In this document: positions 17,824 to 25,553 of the stretch, in pieces | How positions within the stretch are numbered: the stretch's first letter is position 1 | Layout of the letters: each line of letters starts with the position of its first letter | Assembly (NCBI RefSeq): GCF_014042165.1 | Contig: NZ_JACDZE010000005.1 | Span: 52,511-116,510, forward strand | DNA from: Moheibacter lacus | GTDB taxonomy: Bacteria > Bacteroidota > Bacteroidia > Flavobacteriales > Weeksellaceae | Direction: 5' to 3' | DNA: 64,000 bases | Translations under genes and position numbers: made by a program | Notes under the pieces: model-generated | What the model was told of the DNA's origin: nothing | The model's database searches: none | Seen by the model: the letters and a program-made list of their open reading frames with translations, nothing else

Positions 17824-18848
17824 GGCTTAAAAATTTCCAAACGATCACTTTGGATCATTTTAGTTTCAACCAATTCTCCGTTTATTTTTGGAGATTCAAC
17901 ACCCTCTCCCCAGTTTTCTTTCGAGGTAAAAATTCTGGCTTCATCCCAAAGTCCTTTTTGAATAAAAGTTTCCAATGTTTGTTTTCCTCCTTCGATTATG
18001 ATTGACTGAATATCCATATGGTATAATTTATTGAGAATCTGCTCTGCTAAACATTCATCAAACGCAATGGTCTCAAACTGTAAATTCTCTTGATCTTCTG
18101 CTCTTTTTTCAGTAAAGACAATGGACTTTTGAGAAAGATCAAATAAATTTAAATTTCTTTCCAATTTCATATCCTTATCCAAAACCAAACGAATCGGTTG
18201 ATTCCCACTCCATAATCTTGCATTTAACTGAGGATCGTCTACTTTCGCTGTTTTTGTTCCTACCAAAATGGACTGCTCTTCCGTTCGCCATTTGTGGACG
18301 ATTTGCTTTGAAAATTCATTGGTAATCCATTTTTTTTTATCGTTTAACGGCGAAATGAAACCATCTGCGGTTTTTGCCCATTTGAGAATAATATAAGGCC
18401 TTTTTTCTTGATGAAATGTAAAAAACCGTTTGTTCAATTCTCTGCTTTCCTTCTCCAAAACACCTAAAATCAATTCGGTTTCGGCGTTTTTTAATTTTTG
18501 AATGCCCAATCCATTGACTTTTGCAAATGGATCAACTGTTCCGATGACAACTTTTGGAATTGAATATTTAACGATCAAATCAGCGCAAGGCGGTGTTTTA
18601 CCAAAATGAGCACAGGGCTCCAAAGAAACATAAAGCGTGGATTCTTTTAAAATTTCTTTGTTTACAATTTGATTGATCGCATTGACCTCAGCATGTGGCG
18701 CTCCTGCTTTTTGATGCCAACCTTCGGCTATGATTTCACCATCTTTTACGATCACACATCCCACCAAAGGATTGGGATAAGTATTTCCCAGACCATTAGA
18801 TGCAAGTTGTATGCATCTTCGCATCATATTTTCGTCAAATTCCTTCAT
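17820..18848 (-). CDS. ribD: Bifunctional riboflavin deaminase/reductase RibD
   Basis: Deaminates the pyrimidine product of GTP cyclohydrolase II and then reduces its ribose side chain, in riboflavin synthesis. The 342-residue protein has the zinc deaminase motifs HAEVNAI and PCAHFGKTPPCADLI in the N-terminal half. The C-terminal NADPH reductase shows LKWAKTADGFISP and IEGGKQTLETFI. The length is a little below the usual ~365. The next gene, yigZ, overlaps by 4 bp. No other rib genes and no FMN riboswitch fold are seen here. Confidence 0.95.
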   Translation of the reverse strand: MKEFDENMMRRCIQLASNGLGNTYPNPLVGCVIVKDGEIIAEGWHQKAGAPHAEVNAINQIVNKEILKESTLYVSLEPCAHFGKTPPCADLIVKYSIPKVVIGTVDPFAKVNGLGIQKLKNAETELILGVLEKESRELNKRFFTFHQEKRPYIILKWAKTADGFISPLNDKKKWITNEFSKQIVHKWRTEEQSILVGTKTAKVDDPQLNARLWSGNQPIRLVLDKDMKLERNLNLFDLSQKSIVFTEKRAEDQENLQFETIAFDECLAEQILNKLYHMDIQSIIIEGGKQTLETFIQKGLWDEARIFTSKENWGEGVESPKINGELVETKMIQSDRLEIFKP

Positions 18849-18854
18849 TTCTTT

Positions 18855-18891
18855 TATAAAAACACCTCACAAACTTTCCAATCTGTGAGGT
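18855..18891 (-). terminator. Terminator of the DUF349 gene
   Basis: Arms CACCTCACA (18862-18870) and TGTGAGGTG (18883-18891), 9 bp, followed on the minus strand by TTTTTAT. It separates the DUF349 gene from ribD. Confidence 0.85.
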
Positions 18892-18916
18892 GCAATATTT
18901 TTCTTATAATTTTTAT

Positions 18917-20962
18917 TTAAGATTCTGATGAACCTTCATCAGCCTCTTCTTCATCTTCAAAATCAATTCGATGCAACTTTCTCAATCGGATTTCCGCATC
19001 GGTCAAACGGGAACGTTTTTCTTCGATTTGGCGGTAAACATCTTTAAGCAACGGACTGTTTTCATCTGCATTGGCAAAGAAGCCGACGTTGGTTTCCAAT
19101 TGGTTGATTTCTTTTTCCAAGTCGTCAATGAGCTTACGGCTTTTACGGATTTCATCATCCAAAAGTCGTTCGTCATGTCCAGACTTTATTTGATCTACCA
19201 AACTTGCCATTTTGAAATCTTGGATTTCAGTGTCACTTAATCCAAATGATTTGACAAGATCGCCCACTGTTTTATTGAACTCCTGGTTGATGCTCATTTT
19301 GGCCAAAGGAACTTTACCTATACTGTTCCAACGCACATGAAAATCGTTCACTTTATCTAAATTATCCTGAATATTTTCAGTTGCTTGAAAAGATTCGATT
19401 TCTTTTAGTAATTCTTCTTTTTTCACCAAATTTTCTTCATACTGCTTATTGGCTTGATTTCCTCTTTCTTTATAATGGTCAAAAAAGTTGTTACAAGCTT
19501 CTTTAAATTCCTTCCAAATAGCATCTGAATACTTACGCGGTACATGCCCTATTTTTTTCCAATCAGCCTGAATTCTCTTTATCACTTGAACAGACGCATT
19601 CCAGTCAGTACTGTCTGCATGCTCTTTTGCGATGCGTAGAAGTTCTTGTTTCTTTTCTAAATTGGTTTGCTGTTCAGATTTTAATGATTTATAGAATTCA
19701 TTTTTCGCATGATTAAAATCACGTGTTACAGATTTGAACTCATCCCACATTTTTTGGTTGAATTCTTTTGGAACTCTTCCTGCCGATAAAAAGTTTTCGC
19801 GAAGTGCATTTAACTTTTTGATACCGGATTGCCATTCGCCATGAGACTTTTTCTCAGCATTTTCAACCAATTTGGCGATTTCAGCCAATATTTCTTGCTT
19901 CTTCTTTAAGTTATCTTCTTGTTCGGCTTTAATTTTTTCTCCCAACTCTGACTTACGGTCATGAATTTTATGGGTCAAATCTTTGAATTTCTGCCAAGTT
20001 GGCTCACGCAATTCTTCTGCAACCGGAACGGCTTCTTCTTTCCAAAGTCTGTGTAAATATTGTAATTCGTTTAAAGCTTTTTGGACATTTTCCTCACCTA
20101 CTAGCTCCTCTGCGCGTTTGATGATGGATTCACGGACTTGCAAATTATGTGCATAGTCCATTTCGCGAAGCTCTTTATTTAGATCTAAATATTCGTAGAA
20201 ATTATCCAAATGATGGAAATAAGTTTTAAAAACATTTCCTGCTTGGGCTTTTGGGATAGAACCGGCGTTATGCCAACGGGTCTTTAAATTTCTGAATTGG
20301 ACAAAAATATTGGAACTTTCTTCATTTGGCTCCATATAAAGCGCCTTCAATTCATCGATGACCTGAAGACGTTCCTTTAAATTTTCTTGTTGATTTTTTT
20401 CTTGTTCTTTGAAAAAAGCATCCAGTTGTTTACGGTAATCGTTGAATACAGCATTGAATTCTCTTCTCGCAGGATTATCATATTGAAAATCCAAAGCTTC
20501 TCCACCATTTTCTACAAATGCTTCTTTTTTGGAAGTTTCATCCTCTTCCAATTGTTTTTTTACAGCATCTCTAATTTGATGAAAATGTTCCCGAAGCTTA
20601 CGTGCAGGATGATTTTTTAATAGGTTTTTTGCTTCTCCTATTAAAACTGCAATCGGCAATTCATCATAATTTTTAAATGGAATTTCTTCTTCTACAGCTT
20701 CTTCGGATTCTTCTGCATCTTCATGCTCCTCTGATTTATAATTTTCAGCATCAACTGTATCATGAGGTTTTTCTTCTCTTTCAACTGACTCAGATTGACT
20801 TTCCGTCACTTCATCTACTGTTTCTGCAGAAGCACTCCCCGTGCCCACTCCCTGCTTATCAGACTCATTATCAGTAGATTCTGTCGGGCTTTCTGAGGGA
20901 TTTAAGTTTTGATTATTTTCTCCATCTGCCTCGTTGTGCAGGTTATCCAATTCAGTTGTCAT
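18917..20962 (-). CDS. DUF349 repeat protein with acidic N terminus
   Basis: A 681-residue soluble protein. The first ~105 residues are disordered and strongly acidic (Ser/Glu/Asp-rich). The rest consists of repeated ~70-residue helical DUF349 units. Each has a W-x-x-x-G-x-(V/I)-P(K/R) signature: RWHNAGSIPKAQ, FLSAGRVPKEF, DWKKIGHVPRKY and RWNSIGKVPLAK. Long lysine/glutamate heptads suggest coiled coil. DUF349 proteins are conserved in Bacteroidota and have no settled function. It has its own promoter (TTTG-22-TAGATTTG) and terminator, so it is monocistronic. Confidence 0.88.
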   Translation of the reverse strand: MTTELDNLHNEADGENNQNLNPSESPTESTDNESDKQGVGTGSASAETVDEVTESQSESVEREEKPHDTVDAENYKSEEHEDAEESEEAVEEEIPFKNYDELPIAVLIGEAKNLLKNHPARKLREHFHQIRDAVKKQLEEDETSKKEAFVENGGEALDFQYDNPARREFNAVFNDYRKQLDAFFKEQEKNQQENLKERLQVIDELKALYMEPNEESSNIFVQFRNLKTRWHNAGSIPKAQAGNVFKTYFHHLDNFYEYLDLNKELREMDYAHNLQVRESIIKRAEELVGEENVQKALNELQYLHRLWKEEAVPVAEELREPTWQKFKDLTHKIHDRKSELGEKIKAEQEDNLKKKQEILAEIAKLVENAEKKSHGEWQSGIKKLNALRENFLSAGRVPKEFNQKMWDEFKSVTRDFNHAKNEFYKSLKSEQQTNLEKKQELLRIAKEHADSTDWNASVQVIKRIQADWKKIGHVPRKYSDAIWKEFKEACNNFFDHYKERGNQANKQYEENLVKKEELLKEIESFQATENIQDNLDKVNDFHVRWNSIGKVPLAKMSINQEFNKTVGDLVKSFGLSDTEIQDFKMASLVDQIKSGHDERLLDDEIRKSRKLIDDLEKEINQLETNVGFFANADENSPLLKDVYRQIEEKRSRLTDAEIRLRKLHRIDFEDEEEADEGSSES

Positions 20963-20985
20963 ATCAGATTTTTCTTTTAGATTAA

Positions 20986-21019
20986 CAAATCTAATAAATC
21001 ATCTGCTATTTACAAAGGT
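20986..21019 (-). promoter_or_regulatory. Promoter of the DUF349 gene
   Basis: On the minus strand, TTTG (21016-21019), a 22-bp spacer and TAGATTTG (20986-20993), 23 nt before the ATG. The -33 part lies in the last codons of aroE. A TTAGATT/AATCTAA hairpin overlaps the -7 box. Confidence 0.6.
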
Positions 21020-21735
21020 TGGTTCCAAATTTCCCAAGATTTCTCTGCTTGTAAAAGCCACATTTCATAACCGTTTTTGATTTCTGCATTTTTACGCTCA
21101 CCCAATTTTAAGAATTGGGTTTTTTCCGGATTGTAAATCAAGTCATAAAGCAAATGTCGCTCGCTTAAACTTTCATAAGGAATTTCAGGTGCATCCTCGA
21201 CATTTGGAAAAGTTCCAACCGGCGTACAATTGATGATGATTTGGTGGTTTTGGATGGTTTCAGCTTTCAAATCAGCATAAGTTAAATCTCCTTTTCTGCT
21301 GACCGTTTGAAATGGAATATTTAGTTTTGACAACACAAATCTGACTGCTTTCGCAGCACCTCCATCACCTAAAACCAATGCGTTTTTATGATGCTCTTTT
21401 AAACAAGGTTTCAATGAATTTTCAAATCCAAATGCATCTGTATTGAACCCCAATTTTTTATTTCCATGAATTTTCACACAGTTCACAGCACCTATTGCGG
21501 CCGCTTCTTCACTTAATTCATCTAAAAAAGGGATGATTTGTTCTTTATATGGAATGGTTATGTTAAATCCTTTTAAGGCTTCTTTTTGGAACAATTCAAC
21601 GATGGAATCGAGGTTTTCAAAATCAAATATTTCATAAATCGAATTTGAAATATTTTCACTTTCAAATTTAGACGTAAAATAGGCTTGTGAATAAGAATAA
21701 GCAATATTTCTACCTAAAAGTCCAAAACGATTCAT
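21010..21735 (-). CDS. aroE: Shikimate dehydrogenase
   Basis: Reduces 3-dehydroshikimate to shikimate with NADPH (aromatic amino-acid pathway). The 241-residue protein begins FGLLGRNIAYSYSQ, the substrate-binding S-x-S site. It has the catalytic lysine region FNITIPYKEQI, then GAVNCVKI, NTDAFGFENSL and the nucleotide motif VLGDGGAAKAV. It ends with NGYEMWLLQAEKSWEIW. It is shorter than the ~270-residue E. coli form. The gene starts 5 bp after dedA and is the last member of the DUF4290-murA-dedA-aroE operon. Confidence 0.94.
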   Translation of the reverse strand: MNRFGLLGRNIAYSYSQAYFTSKFESENISNSIYEIFDFENLDSIVELFQKEALKGFNITIPYKEQIIPFLDELSEEAAAIGAVNCVKIHGNKKLGFNTDAFGFENSLKPCLKEHHKNALVLGDGGAAKAVRFVLSKLNIPFQTVSRKGDLTYADLKAETIQNHQIIINCTPVGTFPNVEDAPEIPYESLSERHLLYDLIYNPEKTQFLKLGERKNAEIKNGYEMWLLQAEKSWEIWNQPL

Positions 21736-21740
21736 GTGAT

Positions 21741-22406
21741 TTATTTTTTAGAAAATCGGGATTTAAACAAACGCATGATCAGCGGTAAATTTGCAGCTAT
21801 TATGATCCCAAAAATGAAATACTCTAAATTATCCTGAACAAATTTAAATCCGCCTAAAAAATAACCCAACAATGAAATCACGCCTACCCATAAAACAGCC
21901 CCGATGAAACTATAGGTTATAAAAGTTCTATAATTCAACTTTGTTGTACCGCAGATAAAAGGAATGATGGTTCTCACTACCGGCATAAATCGGGCGATGA
22001 TGATGGCTTTTTTCCCGTGTTCTTCAAAAAATTGCGTGGCTTTTTCAATATGTTTGGGTTGAATATAAAATTTTCCCGGGTTGGCCAACAACCAACTCCC
22101 AAAACGACTTCCTACATAATAATTTAAGGTATCTCCTAAAATAGCGGCCACCATCAAAAGCGGAATAATGTACTCGATATGCAGATGATTTTGTTGATCA
22201 TTGGCAGCAATCATTCCAACGGCAAAAATCAAGGCATCACCCGGTAAAAACGGCATGATAAAGGACGCGATGATCAAACCGGTTTCGGCAAAAATGATAA
22301 GAAATAAAAAAACATAAATCCAATTCCCATAATTATTGATAAAATCCATCAAAACCTTATCGGGACGACTTACAAAATTGGCTATAAAATCGAGAATCTC
22401 TTGCAT
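21741..22406 (-). CDS. DedA-family inner membrane protein
   Basis: A 221-residue membrane protein with about five hydrophobic segments. Family motifs are FAETGLIIASFIMPFLPGDALIF, GDTLNYYVGSRFG and the basic RFMPVVRTIIPFICG. DedA proteins are thought to move undecaprenyl phosphate or other lipids across the inner membrane and affect envelope integrity. It sits between murA and aroE in one operon, which fits a link to peptidoglycan lipid carrier use. Confidence 0.92.
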   Translation of the reverse strand: MQEILDFIANFVSRPDKVLMDFINNYGNWIYVFLFLIIFAETGLIIASFIMPFLPGDALIFAVGMIAANDQQNHLHIEYIIPLLMVAAILGDTLNYYVGSRFGSWLLANPGKFYIQPKHIEKATQFFEEHGKKAIIIARFMPVVRTIIPFICGTTKLNYRTFITYSFIGAVLWVGVISLLGYFLGGFKFVQDNLEYFIFGIIIAANLPLIMRLFKSRFSKK

Positions 22407-22438
22407 TTAAAATTATTTCAGCTACAAACTTTCAAAAA

Positions 22439-23752
22439 TTAAGCCCTTATGATATCGGCTCCGATTGCGCGTAATCTTGTGTCAATTTGTTCGTAACCTC
22501 TGTCAATTTGTTCTATGTTATGGATGATACTTTTTCCTTTTGCTGACAATGCGGCAATCAAAAGTGAAATACCGGCTCGGATGTCAGGCGAACTCATCGT
22601 CGTTCCGCGCAATGGTGTTTCATGATTCAAACCGATTACTGTAGCACGATGCGGATCACATAAAATAATCTGTGCTCCCATATCAATCAATTTGTCTACA
22701 AAAAACAATCGGCTTTCAAACATTTTTTGATGAACCAAAACACTTCCCTTGGCTTGAGTTGCCACAACCAAAATGATACTCAACAAATCGGGTGTGAATC
22801 CCGGCCATGGCGCATCTGATACCGTCAAAATGGAACCGTCCATGAATTTTTGGATTTTATAATGTTCCTGAGAAGGAATATAAATATCGTCATTTACTTT
22901 CTCCAACTGAATGCCCAATCTCCTGAAAACATCCGGTATGATCCCCAAATTTTCCCATGAAACATTTTTGATGGTCAATTCAGATTTGGTCATCGCTGCC
23001 AATCCTATCCAAGAACCAATCTCAATCATATCCGGCAAAACTGTATGTTCCGTTCCGGAGAGTTCTTCAACTCCTTCGATGGTCAATAAATTGGAACCGA
23101 TTCCTTCTATTTTTGCGCCCATTCGCACCAACATTTTACATAATTGTTGCAAATAAGGTTCACAAGCCGCATTATAAATCGTGGTTTTTCCTTTGGCCAA
23201 AACTGCTGCCATCACGATGTTGGCTGTTCCGGTAACAGAAGCTTCTTCTAGTAGCATATAGGTTCCGGTCAATGGCTTTCCATTGTCCAATTCGACTCCA
23301 TAAAAATCCTCTCCTTCTTCAAATCTGTATTTGGCTCCCAAATTCATAAATCCTATAAAATGGGTATCCAGTCTTCTACGGCCAATTTTATCTCCACCTG
23401 GTTTGGGCATAAAGGCTTTTCCATATTTCGCCAAAAGCGGCCCCATCAACATGATAGATCCGCGAAGAGCTGCGCCATCTTTTTTAAATTCTTTGGACTG
23501 AAGATATTCCATGTGTATGCTGTCAGCCTGAAAAGTATAATCCCCTTTTCCGTTTTTCTGAATCTTAACACCCAAATCTTCCAAAATTTCAATCAAACGA
23601 TTGACATCACGGATATCGGGAATATTTTTAATTCGGACAAGTTCTGTTGTAAGCAAAACTGCGCAAAGGATTTGAAGTACTTCATTTTTTGCACCTTGGG
23701 GAGTAATCTCACCACTTAAGCGATTTCCTCCTCTGATTTGAAATACAGACAT
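22439..23752 (-). CDS. murA: UDP-N-acetylglucosamine 1-carboxyvinyltransferase
   Basis: First committed step of peptidoglycan synthesis: transfer of enolpyruvate from PEP to UDP-GlcNAc. The 437-residue protein shows the usual inside-out barrel repeats, with GAKNEVLQILCA near the N terminus and SSPDIRAGISLLIAA near the C terminus. The catalytic loop reads KPGGDKIGRRRLDTH: where E. coli MurA has Cys115 (PGGCTIG), this enzyme has aspartate. That substitution keeps activity in other bacteria and prevents fosfomycin alkylation. It starts 1 bp after the DUF4290 gene. Confidence 0.96.
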   Translation of the reverse strand: MSVFQIRGGNRLSGEITPQGAKNEVLQILCAVLLTTELVRIKNIPDIRDVNRLIEILEDLGVKIQKNGKGDYTFQADSIHMEYLQSKEFKKDGAALRGSIMLMGPLLAKYGKAFMPKPGGDKIGRRRLDTHFIGFMNLGAKYRFEEGEDFYGVELDNGKPLTGTYMLLEEASVTGTANIVMAAVLAKGKTTIYNAACEPYLQQLCKMLVRMGAKIEGIGSNLLTIEGVEELSGTEHTVLPDMIEIGSWIGLAAMTKSELTIKNVSWENLGIIPDVFRRLGIQLEKVNDDIYIPSQEHYKIQKFMDGSILTVSDAPWPGFTPDLLSIILVVATQAKGSVLVHQKMFESRLFFVDKLIDMGAQIILCDPHRATVIGLNHETPLRGTTMSSPDIRAGISLLIAALSAKGKSIIHNIEQIDRGYEQIDTRLRAIGADIIRA

Positions 23753-23753
23753 T

Positions 23754-24383
23754 TTATTTATGTTTGGATTTATTGCGGTTATTTTGGTTGTTTTTGTTTT
23801 TCCGGGTTTTGTTTGAATTGGAATGGGTATTTACCTGTAAACGTTCATTGGACAATAAAACTTCTCCCGATTCTCTTAAATCAAATTCTCCATCAGATAA
23901 TTCAAACAAATGATTAAAAATCGCTTTGTCCTCTACCGTATCTTTGTTCCACAATAAATAACATTTTTTCATGTGATTGGCAATGACCATCACTAATCCT
24001 TCTTGTTTGTCTCCCTCCCATTTTTTGGCAACTGCAATCATATTTCGGATGTTTTTTCCGTAATATTTGTATTTGTATTCGCTTCCGGGATAACGGACTT
24101 TATTGGGTTTGCTGTACACTTCTTCCTCCGTAGGAATCGGATAAGGAGATTTCACATCCAACTGAAATTTGGACATGATAAACAATTGATCCCAAAGTTT
24201 ATGTTGAAAATCAGGAATGTCGCGCAAATGAGGATTGAGTTCGCCCATTACTTCGATGATGATTTGAGCAAAACCATTTCTTTCTTCATCATCCACCAGT
24301 GTCAAACAGTAATCCACCATTTCTTGAATATGACGACCGTATTCCGGTATGATCAATGGTGTTCTTGCAGTATTGTATTCCAT
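23754..24383 (-). CDS. DUF4290 domain protein
   Basis: A 209-residue soluble protein of the Bacteroidota-specific DUF4290 family. It begins MEYNTARTPLIIPEYGRHIQ, a conserved opening, and contains YKYKYYGKNIRNMIAVA. The last ~25 residues are an Asn/Lys-rich, probably disordered tail. The function is unknown. It is the first gene of the murA operon, 1 bp upstream of murA, so a role near cell-wall synthesis is plausible by context only. Confidence 0.9.
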   Translation of the reverse strand: MEYNTARTPLIIPEYGRHIQEMVDYCLTLVDDEERNGFAQIIIEVMGELNPHLRDIPDFQHKLWDQLFIMSKFQLDVKSPYPIPTEEEVYSKPNKVRYPGSEYKYKYYGKNIRNMIAVAKKWEGDKQEGLVMVIANHMKKCYLLWNKDTVEDKAIFNHLFELSDGEFDLRESGEVLLSNERLQVNTHSNSNKTRKNKNNQNNRNKSKHK

Positions 24384-24402
24384 TATTTAATTTGAATGTC
24401 CA

Positions 24403-24410
24403 CAAAAGTA
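24403..24410 (-). promoter_or_regulatory. -7 box for the DUF4290-murA operon
   Basis: The minus strand reads TACTTTTG, a perfect TAnnTTTG match, 19 nt before the ATG. No clear -33 element. Confidence 0.5.
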
Positions 24411-24458
24411 CAATTTCTGAAATAAATTGTCTTGGTTTGAAAAAGTTAATATTTCTTA

Positions 24459-24648
24459 GAGCCTGTTTAAATTTTATAAATAATTCTTTTTATAGCAGTC
24501 TTTAGATGGATTTTGTTCTTTTTGATTGAAGTTTTAGCGGGCTAAAACAATATTAAAAAGGATAAAATACGATAAAAAGAGCATAAAAATATATTTAAGG
24601 GGAATTATTATTACTACACGTTAAGTCCGTTAAAATTTAATCAGGCTC
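24459..24648. mobile_element. 190-bp MITE-like element with TTA target duplication
   Basis: Terminal inverted repeats begin GAGCCTGTTTAAATTTTA (left, 24459) and, on the opposite strand, GAGCCTGATTAAATTTTA (right, ending 24648), one mismatch in 18. Both ends are flanked by TTA (24456-24458 and 24649-24651), a 3-bp target duplication. There is no reading frame inside. An internal perfect hairpin GTTTTAGC/GCTAAAAC sits at 24531-24548. The ends resemble those of IS5-group elements, which often cut at TNA, so a transposase elsewhere in the genome may move it. It fills most of the gap between DUF4290 and kdsA. Confidence 0.75.
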
Positions 24649-24674
24649 TTAATTTTTTTCTAATCCTTAGAAAA

Positions 24675-25484
24675 TCAAATCACAGCTTCTCTCACTCTGA
24701 CCAATTTGCGCAACAAATCTTCGAGTAAATCCAATTGCAGCATATTGGCTCCGTCACTTTTTGCATTTTTAGGATCTGGATGTGTTTCGATAAAAATCCC
24801 ATCCGCTCCTACCGCAATTCCCGCTTTGGCAATGGTTTCGATGAGTTCCGGTTTTCCGCCGGTCACACCAGATGCTTGGTTGGGTTGTTGCAAAGAATGC
24901 GTTATATCTAGAATCACAGGCGCAAAATTTTGCATCACGGGAATTCCCCGATAATCCACCACTAAATCACCATAACCTAACATCGTTCCACGCTCGATGA
25001 TCGCCACATTTGGATTACCTGAATCCGTTACTTTTTCCACCGGGAATTTCATACTTTCAGGCGAAAGAAATTGTCCTTTTTTCAGCGTAACGTGTTTTCC
25101 GGTTTTGGCCGCTGCTACGACCAAATCGGTTTGCCGAACGAGAAATGCCGGAATTTGTAAAACATCTACATATTCGGCAGCCATTTCGGCATGAAAAGAT
25201 TCGTGAATATCCGTCGTCGTCGGTACATCAAATTCTTGTCCGATTTGTTGGATGATTTTCAATGCTTTTTCGTCCCCGATTCCGGTAAAGGAATCAATTC
25301 GAGATCGATTCGCTTTTTTAAAGGATCCTTTGAAAATATAGGGAATCTTTAATTCATCGGTAATTTTGATGATCTTTTCCACAATTCTGCGTGGTGTATC
25401 TTCGTTTTCGATGGCACAAGGTCCGGCTATCAGAAAGAAATTCGGCGAATCTTGGTGTTTGATTTTGGGTAAGTTCTGAATCAT
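24675..25484 (-). CDS. kdsA: 3-deoxy-8-phosphooctulonate synthase (KDO-8-P synthase)
   Basis: Condenses PEP with arabinose 5-phosphate to make KDO-8-phosphate for lipopolysaccharide inner core. The 269-residue protein has the N-terminal GPCAIENEDTP, the lysine-rich IFKGSFKKANRSR, DIHESFHAEMAAEYVDVLQIPAFL and the C-terminal GADGIFIETHPDP motifs in family order. The gene stands alone on the minus strand, divergent from the RluA-type gene, with the MITE immediately downstream. Other kds or lpx genes are not present in the window. Confidence 0.96.
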   Translation of the reverse strand: MIQNLPKIKHQDSPNFFLIAGPCAIENEDTPRRIVEKIIKITDELKIPYIFKGSFKKANRSRIDSFTGIGDEKALKIIQQIGQEFDVPTTTDIHESFHAEMAAEYVDVLQIPAFLVRQTDLVVAAAKTGKHVTLKKGQFLSPESMKFPVEKVTDSGNPNVAIIERGTMLGYGDLVVDYRGIPVMQNFAPVILDITHSLQQPNQASGVTGGKPELIETIAKAGIAVGADGIFIETHPDPKNAKSDGANMLQLDLLEDLLRKLVRVREAVI

Positions 25485-25553
25485 TTGGTAAAATTAAGGA
25501 ATTTGAAAATGCATTCAATTATCATATTTCAATTAATTTCGCACAGAATTCAT

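Noticed and set aside
17820..18848. FMN riboswitch ahead of ribD
   Set aside because: Only a terminator and a short AT-rich gap precede ribD; none of the conserved RFN blocks are present.
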